Shown here one piece after another: positions 26,674 to 35,019 of a stretch of DNA of 63,870 nt. The stretch covers positions 1 through 63,870 of the forward strand of contig SVQH01000018.1 of NCBI GenBank assembly GCA_015065425.1, read 5' to 3'. The stretch's first letter is position 1. Every line of letters begins with the position of its first letter. The notes under the pieces are model-generated. The model was not told where the DNA came from. It saw only the letters and a program-made list of their open reading frames with translations, and made no database searches. This DNA comes from Oscillospiraceae bacterium. GTDB taxonomy: Bacteria > Bacillota > Clostridia > Oscillospirales > Acutalibacteraceae. Both the position numbers and the translations under genes were made by a program.

Positions 26674-27078
26674 ATGGCTAATGAAATAATCAAAGATCTT
26701 GGTTTTCATCATATTGCTCTCAGATGCAAGGATATTGAAAAAAGTCTTAAGATGTATTCTGCATTGGGACTTAAGGAAAAGGCACGCTGGGGTGAGGGTG
26801 AAAAGCTTATTGTTATGCTCGGTATCGGTGACGGCGGGATAATAGAATTTTTTGCCGATGGCGGAGAAAAATATGCCGAGGAGGGTAAGTGGCAACATTT
26901 TGCAATGACAACTGCAGATGTTGAGGGTGCTTATGAAAAAGCACTTACTGCAGGCTTTACTTCTCTTACTCCTCCGAAAACTGTGCCACTTGAATCGGTT
27001 CCCGAAAAAATGAGTATAAAAGTTGCTTTTGTAAAAGGCCCTGACGGAGAGCAGGTAGAATTTTTCTGTCAGGTGTGA
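26674..27078 (+). CDS. VOC (glyoxalase/bleomycin-resistance fold) family protein
   Basis: This 134-residue protein has the two beta-alpha-beta-beta-beta halves of the VOC superfamily: GFHHIALRCKDIEKSLKMYSALG at the start, GIIEFF in the middle, WQHFAMTTADVEGAYEKA in the second half, and KGPDGEQVEFFCQV at the end. Two His and two Glu residues could bind a metal. The activity (lyase, isomerase or dioxygenase) cannot be assigned. The start at 26674 follows AAGAGGTAAT. Confidence 0.8.
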   Translation: MANEIIKDLGFHHIALRCKDIEKSLKMYSALGLKEKARWGEGEKLIVMLGIGDGGIIEFFADGGEKYAEEGKWQHFAMTTADVEGAYEKALTAGFTSLTPPKTVPLESVPEKMSIKVAFVKGPDGEQVEFFCQV

Positions 27079-27154
27079 AATAATTTCCGTCGCACTCACG
27101 GGCGGTTTTTGCGTATCAGGACTATGTAAAACACAGAAATTTTAATTTGAGCAT

Positions 27155-27215
27155 AAAATGCCGAAATCGGAACAAATTTCTTCTTTCAGAAATAATATTC
27201 CGATTTCGGTATTTT
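27155..27215. terminator. Long hairpin terminator
   Basis: AAAATGCCGAAATCGGAA (27155-27172) pairs with TTCCGATTTCGGTATTTT (27198-27215) with one G-U pair. T-rich sequence follows on plus. It may terminate the VOC gene and, read on minus, the relic gene beside it. Confidence 0.7.
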
Positions 27216-27217
27216 GT

Positions 27218-27310
27218 TTAGTTTTGATTGTTTTCGTTGTGAAATCTGTTTATGACAGCTTCCACCTGTTTTATCAGTTCTTCCTTGTCGGGGGTAAAAT
27301 GACTGCTGTC
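27218..27310 (-). pseudogene. Relic C-terminus of a lost minus-strand gene
   Basis: Read on minus, 30 sense codons end in a TAA at 27220-27218, right at the hairpin. They encode a protein-like tail (HFTPDKEELIKQVEAVIN, then NRFHNENNQN), and an in-frame stop lies just upstream. No start or ribosome site is present. It looks like the 3' remnant of a deleted gene that kept its terminator. The parent gene cannot be identified. Confidence 0.35.
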
Positions 27311-27395
27311 TTAGAATTGTAATTGTTTTTATGAATTGCATAAAAACGGGAGCGAAAATTTGTTTATATTTCGGGTGATTTTTTCTTTTATTTTA

Positions 27396-27424
27396 TTGAA
27401 TTAATACACCGTAAATGATAAAAT
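27396..27424 (+). promoter_or_regulatory. Promoter of the giant repeat protein, with a long leader
   Basis: TTGAAT (27396-27401) and TAAAAT (27419-27424) are 17 bp apart. The leader of about 175 nt contains CTGCCG/GCGGC repeats near 27503-27536 that can pair. The ribosome site is AAAAGGAG. Confidence 0.55.
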
Positions 27425-27608
27425 TAATATAACTATAAATATATCTTTTTATAGAAGAAAGAAGCGGAAAGCAGATAAATTGTTTTGAGGATAATTATTT
27501 CTGCCGAATGCAGAGGCGGTCAGATTCTGCGGCGGAAGAGGTTTTCCCGGAATTTATTTTTGGTTTTCGGCTTCAAGAAATTTATTTTTTAAAAGGAGAT
27601 GTGAGAAA

Positions 27609-30600
27609 ATGAATAAGTTAAAGAAGTCTTTAAGTGTACTCTTAACTTTAGTAATGCTCTTCACAACATTTTGTTTCTTTCCTCTTGATTTAGGTGCGAT
27701 AGAAGCCGATGCAGCTATTGCCGGTATTAAGATAGTTGTTCCCGAAACGATTTATCTTACTCCCTCTACAGGTGCATCAACTACAGGTCAGTATTATGTA
27801 AATAACAATGCGGACGGTTCTGTAAAAACGGCTTATGATACAACGGCTTCTGTTTCCGTTACATATCCCGGTGCAACACTTAAAAGTGTAAGTGCCGCAA
27901 CAACGGCTGCTGCAAATATCGGTGCTATTACAGGTCTTAACGGTACGACACTTGGTTCAAGTGCAGTAACTGCTTCTTCTGCAATCACGCTCGGTGCAGG
28001 ACTTAATGCAGGCGGTACCGCTCTCGTTGAATGGACTTTTGTATTCGATGTAAACGGACAGACAAGAACACATTACGCATATTCAGTGGCGTATTCGCCT
28101 TGGTATCAGCCCGTAGGTGCTGCGGCAAAGGCTAAAGGTGCATATCATAACACTTTCGCCAGCTCCATTCTTTGGGTATCGGGTGTTCACGGTTATTCCG
28201 ACGGTGACAGCAACAGCAGATGGTATATCCAGACTGCTAATTTTATACCCATGCTCGGTACAATTAAAAATCCCGGCAATAACAATCCCGATACAAACTG
28301 GATTCAGTCAGGCAGCAACGGACTTTCTCCTACTATAAACTATCAGAGTGTAGAAGCCGGCGGTACAAAATACCACGCCCGTGCAAACTCAATCAGCCCT
28401 ACGGCTAATCTTACGGTTGATACCAGCCGTTACAATAACTTTAATCAGATTCCTAACTTCAGTGTAGGTTTTATGGTTACAGACCGTGAAAACGCTAACG
28501 AAGGTCCTAACTGGTATGTTTCAGATTTCACAAATCAAACAAGCAGTTACTACAACGGAACTGCTACCGGAAGCAGTGAGTATTCCGGTGACTTCAACAG
28601 TGCAGGCACCCAGTTCTCATCCGGTAATGATAGCAGCACCGGTATTAAATATAACGGAACATGGAATAAGGCTATAAGCGGTACAGCAAGTTTTCGAATT
28701 AAATCAGCTGTAAAGACTAAGACAAACAAAGTAATTGACTCAACTGCATGGAACAATAACTTTGTTAACATCAGTGTTACCGGTGCTAATAAGAGTACAC
28801 TTCGTACCAAAGTTATGGAAGGTACTTCTTATGCAAAAGAAAACTATACGGCTGATACATGGAATACTTATTATTCTGCACTCAAAGCTGCTGCTACAAA
28901 TCTTGGTAATCCCGCAAGTGCAACTGTAGATACTTCCGCTCTTACAAAAGCTGAAAGTGAACTTATGACAACTGCATATTTTAATGCTAACGGCGGTTCA
29001 CTTGGCACAACTCCTTCATCGGTACCGTTTACTATCGGCAGTGCTTCTTCCGTTGCATTCCCTCAGTCTACACTTATTTCAGCATATCCTGTAACAAGAA
29101 CAGGATATACATTCCTCGGTTGGGCAAAGGATAAGAATGCAACATCTGCTCCCGACAGCCTTGCTGTAGGTTTTAATGAGACCGTATATGCTGTATGGCA
29201 GGCTAACAGTTATGATGTTGCTTTTGACAATCTTCTCACAGTAAAAAATTGGTCAAAGAATCCCAATAATGCAACAATATCTTTTAATGACGATTATTCT
29301 GTAATTACGCTCACTTCAAAGGACGGTGCGGGTGAGGGCACATCCGAATCCCCTGAATTTTCCGTAACTGCAGGTAAGCAGTATAAGATTGATATTGATT
29401 TTGAGGGTAATAACTGGGATATATACATTTTCTTCCGTAATGCCACTACCGGCGGAACCGGTATAGAATTTGCGGATAATGCAACACGCAGATACTCTTC
29501 AAACGGTTCTACGGGTGTTGACCCCGAAAATGCTGTATTTACAGCTCCTGCAGGTGCTACAAAAGCAGTTATTCGTCTTGATGCCAACGGTTCAAATAAC
29601 ACTGTTAAATTCAAGAATGTTCGTGTGTATGAAGCAGGTTCCGGCTCTGACGGTGCTTCTTATAAGCCTGTTACTGCATATAAGTATGACTCAACATACG
29701 GTAATGCACTTCCCACACCCGCAAAGACAGGTTATGTGTTCAAGGGTTGGGTAGATGAAAACGGAAATGCAATAGCAGCCGATGCAAAGGTTGATTTTAC
29801 AGTAACAAAGCACCTTTATTCAACTTGGGAAATCGGAAAGTATACCATTACCTTTGATACAGACGGCGGCAGTGCGGTTTCTACCATAACAGGAAATTAC
29901 GGCTCTGCAGTTACAGCTCCTGCCAATCCCACAAAAGAAGGCCACACCTTTGCAGGCTGGGACAGAGAGATTCCCTCGACTATACCCGCTGAAAATATTA
30001 CAATCAAGGCAAAGTGGAATGTAAATCAGTACACAATCACCTTTGATACAGACGGCGGCAGTGCAGTCAATCCCATAACACAGGATTTCGGAACAACAGT
30101 CACAGCTCCCACAGCTCCCACGAAGGAAGGCTATACATTTGCAGGCTGGGAAAATCTCCCCGCAACAATGCCCTCTTCAAATATAACAGTCAAGGCAAAG
30201 TGGACAGTTAATCAGTACACAATTACATTTGACACAGACGGCGGCAGTGCTATAACTCCCATAACACAGGACTACGGTACTCCAGTTACGGCTCCCGTAG
30301 CTCCCACCAAGGAAGGTTATACATTCGCAGGCTGGAGCGTTGAAGTTCCCGGAACAATGCCCGCTGAAAATATTACGATCAAGGCAAAGTGGAATGTAAA
30401 TTCTTATACTATTACCTTTGACACAGACGGCGGTAGTGCTATAACTCCCATAACACAGGACTACGGTACTGCAGTTACGGCTCCCGCAGCTCCCACAAAG
30501 GAAGGCTACACATTCGCAGGTTGGAGCGTTGAAGTTCCCGGAATAATGCCCGCTGAAAATATCACAATCAAGGCAAAGTGGAATATAAATCAGTACACAA

Positions 30601-33600
30601 TTACCTTCAACTCAGACGGTGGCAGTGCAGTATCTCCCATAACACAGGACTATAATACTGCAGTTACGGCTCCTACTGCTCCCACCAAGGAAGGCTACAC
30701 ATTCGCAGGCTGGGAAAATCTTCCCGCAACAATGCCCGCAGAAAATATCACAGTTAAGGCAATCTGGACTGTAAATCAGTACACAATTACCTTCAACTCA
30801 AACGGCGGCAGTGCAGTAGCTCCCATAACACAGGATTTCGGAACTGCAGTTACAGCTCCTACTGCTCCCACAATGACCGGTTATACATTCGTAAGCTGGG
30901 CTCCCGCACTTCCCGAAACTATGCCTGCTGAGAATATAACCCTCACTGCACAGTGGACAATTAATCTCTATGATGTAACATTCAAGTTCTTTGATGAGAA
31001 CGGAACGGAGATTATTGTTGAGAGAACCGATGTTCCTCACGGAACAGCATTTTCTGCACTTCAGCTTCCCACAGCAACTGAAGGTTTTATAAATACTTAT
31101 TATAACGGTGCTGTGATCGCACCCGAAGAAAATACACATCACTATATTTTCTCAGCTTGGGAAAATGCAGTTGAAAATATAACCGAAAATGTTACATTTA
31201 CAGCTGTTTATACAGAAGAAACCCATGATTATTTCGAGAATGGCTCACAGAACGCGACTTGTACCCAAACCGGAATTGAAGCAAAGGCTTGTGATTGCGG
31301 ATACAGCTACAGCAAGATTACCCCCGTTCTCGGTCATGACTGGAAGGAAACAGGCAGAACAGAAAACTGCACAACAGCAGGAACAGTAGATTACAAGTGT
31401 TCCAGATGCTCCGAAACAAAGCAGGAAAGTATTCCCGCTGTCGGACATGATGCAAGCGGTGAATGGAAGGTAACAACTCCCGCCTCCTGCACCGAAAAGG
31501 GTATTGAATCCCACTATTGTGCAAGATGCGGCGAAGTTTACGAGACAAGAGATATTGATGCACTCGGTCATAAATTCTCCGATATTGTTGCTGAAACAGT
31601 TCCCTCTTGTACGGAAGTAGGTTATGAGGCTTACAAGACCTGTACTGTATGTAAGCTTTACTTTGCCTCTGAATCTGATGTTTACAGCACTGAAGGTACA
31701 GCAGATCTTTCAGCCTTTGAAATTTCCGCAGCCGGACACAAGACTGTTCTTGTAGAAGCTGTCGCACCTGAGTGTGAAAAAGACGGAAATATTGCATATT
31801 ATAAGTGCTCTGTTTGTGAACTTCTTTTTGAAGATGAACTTGCAACAAAGGAAATCACAGAAGATGATACAGTTGATCCCGCAACGGGTCACGATTATGA
31901 GGCTGTTGTAACACCTCCCAATTGTATAGATGGCGGTTTTACAACTTACACCTGTAAGAATGACTCCTCACATACTTATGTTGATGACAGAGTACCTGCT
32001 ACAGGTCACGACTACACAGGCGAATGGGTAGAGACAAAGGCTCCTGATTGTACAAATACAGGTATTGAAACTCTTTACTGTGCAGTTTGTAAAGTTGAAA
32101 TTGATTCAAGAGTAGTTGATGCTCTCGGTCATGATTATGAAGAAGTTGTAACTCCTCCTAATTGTACTGATAAAGGCTATACTACATACACCTGTCACTG
32201 CGGTGACACTTATGTTGCAGATTATGTAGATGCTCTCGGTCATACCGAAGCTAAGAAGCAGGAAATTATTAGAGAGGCAACCTGTACCGTAGTCGGTGAC
32301 TATTGGGATATCACATATTGTTCAGTATGTAATATTGAGCTCAACAGAGTTCAGGTTACAGGACAGACACTTCCTCATACTTATGCAGAACAGATTATCG
32401 ATGAAGCTCATCTCAAAGAAGCCGCAACCTGCGTGAAGTATGCAGTTTATTACTATGACTGTGCATACTGTACGGCAAACGCAAAGAATGATGCAGGAAA
32501 TCCCGCAACATTTGAATATGTTGACGGCGGATATGATGCAGATAAGCATATCGGTTCGACTACAACTGCTGATGAGGATTTCGTAGCAGGAACTTGTGTA
32601 AAAGAAAGCACTTGGAATGAAGTTACCCGTTGTGCTGACTGTAATGCTATCATCACATCTGTTCCCAATAAGGGCGACAAGGATGAAAACAAGCATGTCG
32701 GTGAGACGGAGGTCAAAAAAGAAAATGTTGTCGTAGGTACTTGTACATCTGTTGAAACATGGAATGACGTGACATACTGTCTTGATTGTGAAAAGGCAAT
32801 TAAGACCGAAGCTAAGAGCGGCGAAAAGAATCCTGCAAACCACTCCACAACAGAAACTGTTCTTAAAGATGACAAGGCAGCTACCTGCTGTGAAAAGGGT
32901 TACACAGGCGATTTGCACTGTGCCGATTGTGATGCTATAGTAACTTACGGTGAAGAAATCACTGAAAATAAGGATAATCACGCAGGCGGAACAAGAGTTG
33001 AAAAGGAAAATGTTGTTCCCGGTACTTGTGTTGCTCCCGAAGCATGGAATGATGTAACATACTGTCTCGGCTGCGGTGATAAACTCGGTACTGTAGCTCG
33101 TACAGGTGAAATCGACGAAGAAAACCACACAGGTGAAACAAGAATCGAAAAGATAAACGAAGTAGCAGGCACTTGTGCAGCAGCTGCTACCTGGACTGAG
33201 ATTACATACTGTGTTGACTGCGGTAAAGAAATCAGCCGTGAAAACAAGACAGGCGAAAAGGATGCCGCTAACCACACAGGCGAAACCTATATTGAAAAGA
33301 TAAACGAAGCAGCAGGCACTTGTAAAACAGCTGCTACATGGACAGAGGTTACTTACTGTAAGGGTTGTGATGTTGAGCTTGATCGTGAAGATAAGACAGG
33401 TGAAACTGACCCCGAAAATCACACAGGTGAAACTTACATCAAGGCTGAAAACATTGTTCCCGGCACTTGTGTAAGTGTAAAGACATGGGATGAAGTAACA
33501 TATTGCTCCGGTTGTGATGCTAAGCTCGGAACAGTCGCAAAGACAGGCGACAAGGACGAAAACAATCATACCGGTACAGCTGATAAGGTGGTAGGTTATA

Positions 33601-34862
33601 TCGCTCCCACCTGTAAGACTGAAGGTTACACAGGCGATACACACTACAGTTGCTGTGATAAGCTTTACGAGGTAGGTACCGCTATTCCCACAGTAGCTCA
33701 TACTGAGGGTACACCTGTTCGTGAAAATGAAATTCCTGCAACCGAAACAGAAGACGGAAGCTATGAAAGCGTTGTTTACTGTACTGTTTGCGGTAAAGAG
33801 CTTTCAAGAGAAACAGTGGCTTTAAGACTTGAAAGAACAATTACCTTCATAATGAAGGATAAGACAGTTGAAGTCAAAGCATTTAACGGAGATACAGTAT
33901 CACTTCCCGATGTTGCTGACTTCACAGGCACTAACGGATTTATCCATAAGTTCAAGAGCTGGGATAAGGCTGTAACAGTTGTAAACGGTGATGCAACCTA
34001 TACCGCAATTTATACAGAGCCTGCTGACTGGTCTGACCTTGATGCACTCGAAGAGGTGCTCAATGATGTTCTTGAAGGCGGTCTTGCAGATGACGGCGTT
34101 CTGGAAGCAAACAAGGCAAAGATAGAAGAAGTTCTTAAACAGATTGAAACAATCAACAAGGAAAGAAATACACTCGACAAGTCCGAACAGGGCAGAGTAG
34201 ATTTTGTTGTTGGCAATATTGGCGACCTTATCGATATTATCTATCCCGATGCAGGTTCTACCATTGTAATTGAAGGCTCATCTATTGCTTATGTAGGAAC
34301 AATTCTTGACCTTAAGGCTGTAAAGATGCCTCTCGGTACGGTTCTTAATGATGCAACATGGGTATCTTCCGATGACAGCATTGTATTCTTCTCAAACGGT
34401 AAGCTTTATGCTATCGGTACCGGTACAGTAACACTTACAGCAACAAGAGGAATACTTCAGGCTTCAAAGGTTGTTACAATTATTGAAGGCGGAAATGTAA
34501 GAGGTATTAACTTCACATCCATCAATAATACCCACTTTATTATTGAAGACTATGCTTCTGTTTATAATTCATCAGTAATTTACTGGTCAGATGACACCGA
34601 CCTTCGTTTCAGAATAAGAGTATATCAGAGCTTCATGTTTGACGATTACATTGTATATATAAACGGTGTAGAAGCCAAAGAAAATGCTGAAGGTTATTAT
34701 GTAATACCCGCAGGCTCAGGTGATGCAAAGGTTACCGTTGCAGGTATTATGGCAGACGACGACTCAGGAAACGGTGAAGTTGTAACCAAGTGGTCATTCT
34801 GGGAATGGCTTCTCAGCATCTTCAGAAAAATAGCAGATTTCTTTAAAGGACTTTTCTCATAA
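27609..34862 (+). CDS. Giant secreted repeat protein (2417 aa; InlB-type and Cys/His repeats)
   Basis: Domain order, with approximate residues: signal peptide 1-40; unknown beta domain 40-380; a helical FIVAR-like segment near 390-455; one InlB B-type repeat; a carbohydrate-binding-like beta-sandwich near 535-675; six near-identical InlB/Listeria-Bacteroides repeats of about 63 residues and one diverged copy (~745-1200). About 19 units of a C...CxxC...(G)H motif follow (~1205-2075). Then come another InlB-like unit, a helical segment, a Big_2-like domain, and the beta-domain with amphipathic tail (FWEWLLSIFRKIADFFKGLF) shared with the secreted proteins at 15.0 and 19.1 kb. No LPXTG motif is present. 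It is probably a surface adhesin. The unusual Cys/His array may bind zinc. Confidence 0.8.
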   Translation: MNKLKKSLSVLLTLVMLFTTFCFFPLDLGAIEADAAIAGIKIVVPETIYLTPSTGASTTGQYYVNNNADGSVKTAYDTTASVSVTYPGATLKSVSAATTAAANIGAITGLNGTTLGSSAVTASSAITLGAGLNAGGTALVEWTFVFDVNGQTRTHYAYSVAYSPWYQPVGAAAKAKGAYHNTFASSILWVSGVHGYSDGDSNSRWYIQTANFIPMLGTIKNPGNNNPDTNWIQSGSNGLSPTINYQSVEAGGTKYHARANSISPTANLTVDTSRYNNFNQIPNFSVGFMVTDRENANEGPNWYVSDFTNQTSSYYNGTATGSSEYSGDFNSAGTQFSSGNDSSTGIKYNGTWNKAISGTASFRIKSAVKTKTNKVIDSTAWNNNFVNISVTGANKSTLRTKVMEGTSYAKENYTADTWNTYYSALKAAATNLGNPASATVDTSALTKAESELMTTAYFNANGGSLGTTPSSVPFTIGSASSVAFPQSTLISAYPVTRTGYTFLGWAKDKNATSAPDSLAVGFNETVYAVWQANSYDVAFDNLLTVKNWSKNPNNATISFNDDYSVITLTSKDGAGEGTSESPEFSVTAGKQYKIDIDFEGNNWDIYIFFRNATTGGTGIEFADNATRRYSSNGSTGVDPENAVFTAPAGATKAVIRLDANGSNNTVKFKNVRVYEAGSGSDGASYKPVTAYKYDSTYGNALPTPAKTGYVFKGWVDENGNAIAADAKVDFTVTKHLYSTWEIGKYTITFDTDGGSAVSTITGNYGSAVTAPANPTKEGHTFAGWDREIPSTIPAENITIKAKWNVNQYTITFDTDGGSAVNPITQDFGTTVTAPTAPTKEGYTFAGWENLPATMPSSNITVKAKWTVNQYTITFDTDGGSAITPITQDYGTPVTAPVAPTKEGYTFAGWSVEVPGTMPAENITIKAKWNVNSYTITFDTDGGSAITPITQDYGTAVTAPAAPTKEGYTFAGWSVEVPGIMPAENITIKAKWNINQYTITFNSDGGSAVSPITQDYNTAVTAPTAPTKEGYTFAGWENLPATMPAENITVKAIWTVNQYTITFNSNGGSAVAPITQDFGTAVTAPTAPTMTGYTFVSWAPALPETMPAENITLTAQWTINLYDVTFKFFDENGTEIIVERTDVPHGTAFSALQLPTATEGFINTYYNGAVIAPEENTHHYIFSAWENAVENITENVTFTAVYTEETHDYFENGSQNATCTQTGIEAKACDCGYSYSKITPVLGHDWKETGRTENCTTAGTVDYKCSRCSETKQESIPAVGHDASGEWKVTTPASCTEKGIESHYCARCGEVYETRDIDALGHKFSDIVAETVPSCTEVGYEAYKTCTVCKLYFASESDVYSTEGTADLSAFEISAAGHKTVLVEAVAPECEKDGNIAYYKCSVCELLFEDELATKEITEDDTVDPATGHDYEAVVTPPNCIDGGFTTYTCKNDSSHTYVDDRVPATGHDYTGEWVETKAPDCTNTGIETLYCAVCKVEIDSRVVDALGHDYEEVVTPPNCTDKGYTTYTCHCGDTYVADYVDALGHTEAKKQEIIREATCTVVGDYWDITYCSVCNIELNRVQVTGQTLPHTYAEQIIDEAHLKEAATCVKYAVYYYDCAYCTANAKNDAGNPATFEYVDGGYDADKHIGSTTTADEDFVAGTCVKESTWNEVTRCADCNAIITSVPNKGDKDENKHVGETEVKKENVVVGTCTSVETWNDVTYCLDCEKAIKTEAKSGEKNPANHSTTETVLKDDKAATCCEKGYTGDLHCADCDAIVTYGEEITENKDNHAGGTRVEKENVVPGTCVAPEAWNDVTYCLGCGDKLGTVARTGEIDEENHTGETRIEKINEVAGTCAAAATWTEITYCVDCGKEISRENKTGEKDAANHTGETYIEKINEAAGTCKTAATWTEVTYCKGCDVELDREDKTGETDPENHTGETYIKAENIVPGTCVSVKTWDEVTYCSGCDAKLGTVAKTGDKDENNHTGTADKVVGYIAPTCKTEGYTGDTHYSCCDKLYEVGTAIPTVAHTEGTPVRENEIPATETEDGSYESVVYCTVCGKELSRETVALRLERTITFIMKDKTVEVKAFNGDTVSLPDVADFTGTNGFIHKFKSWDKAVTVVNGDATYTAIYTEPADWSDLDALEEVLNDVLEGGLADDGVLEANKAKIEEVLKQIETINKERNTLDKSEQGRVDFVVGNIGDLIDIIYPDAGSTIVIEGSSIAYVGTILDLKAVKMPLGTVLNDATWVSSDDSIVFFSNGKLYAIGTGTVTLTATRGILQASKVVTIIEGGNVRGINFTSINNTHFIIEDYASVYNSSVIYWSDDTDLRFRIRVYQSFMFDDYIVYINGVEAKENAEGYYVIPAGSGDAKVTVAGIMADDDSGNGEVVTKWSFWEWLLSIFRKIADFFKGLFS
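29840..30960 (+). repeat. Tandem InlB-type repeats, ~190-bp period
   Basis: Six consecutive units share the ITF(D/N)(T/S)(D/N)GGS start, the P(T)KEGYTFAGW middle and the PAENIT(I/V)KAKW end. They are also very similar at DNA level. The high identity suggests recent duplication or ongoing recombination. A seventh, diverged unit follows. Confidence 0.85.
31225..33835 (+). repeat. About 19 Cys/His repeat units (C-x~12-CxxC-x~12-H)
   Basis: Each unit of 30-45 residues has a Cys, usually after Thr or Ala, then a C-x-x-C pair and a His, often in LGHDY or NHTG. The last third uses a distinct subtype with TWxEVTYCxxC and (E/D)NHTGET. The ligand set (three Cys and one His) would suit a small zinc site, which is inference. 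Confidence 0.8.
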
Positions 34863-34866
34863 AATA

Positions 34867-34903
34867 ACAAAAAAACCTTCGCTCGGCCGAAGGTTTTTTG
34901 TTG
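34867..34903 (+). terminator. Rho-independent terminator of the giant gene
   Basis: AAAAAACCTTCG pairs with CGAAGGTTTTTT around a CTCGGC loop, 5 bp after the stop codon. Confidence 0.92.
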
Positions 34904-34939
34904 CTGAAAATACTTACGTTTTTTTGGTGTTTATTTACA

Positions 34940-34968
34940 TTTACAGGTTGTATAATGTGTGGTATAAT
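34940..34968 (+). promoter_or_regulatory. Promoter of GPH transporter 2
   Basis: TTTACA (34940-34945) and TATAAT (34963-34968) are 17 bp apart. A second TATAAT at 34951-34956 lies inside the spacer. Confidence 0.65.
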
Positions 34969-35019
34969 TTAGATAATTGATAAATAACTTGTTAACATTT
35001 TGTTAATCGGAGGCGTTTT

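Larger units (their letters stand above)
27079..27608. other. 530-bp gene-free stretch before the giant protein gene
   Basis: This gap holds three things: a strong hairpin at 27155-27215, a short minus-strand gene relic at 27218-27310, and a promoter at 27396-27424 followed by a leader of about 175 nt that reaches the giant ORF at 27609. The rest is AT-rich with no ORF that I can support. Confidence 0.7.

Noticed and set aside
32322-33701. Long open frame of 459 codons on the minus strand
   Set aside because: It lies opposite the Cys/His repeats of the giant gene. The repeated codon pattern keeps stops away, the predicted protein is an odd Cys/Thr/Ser-rich repeat and there is no ribosome site.
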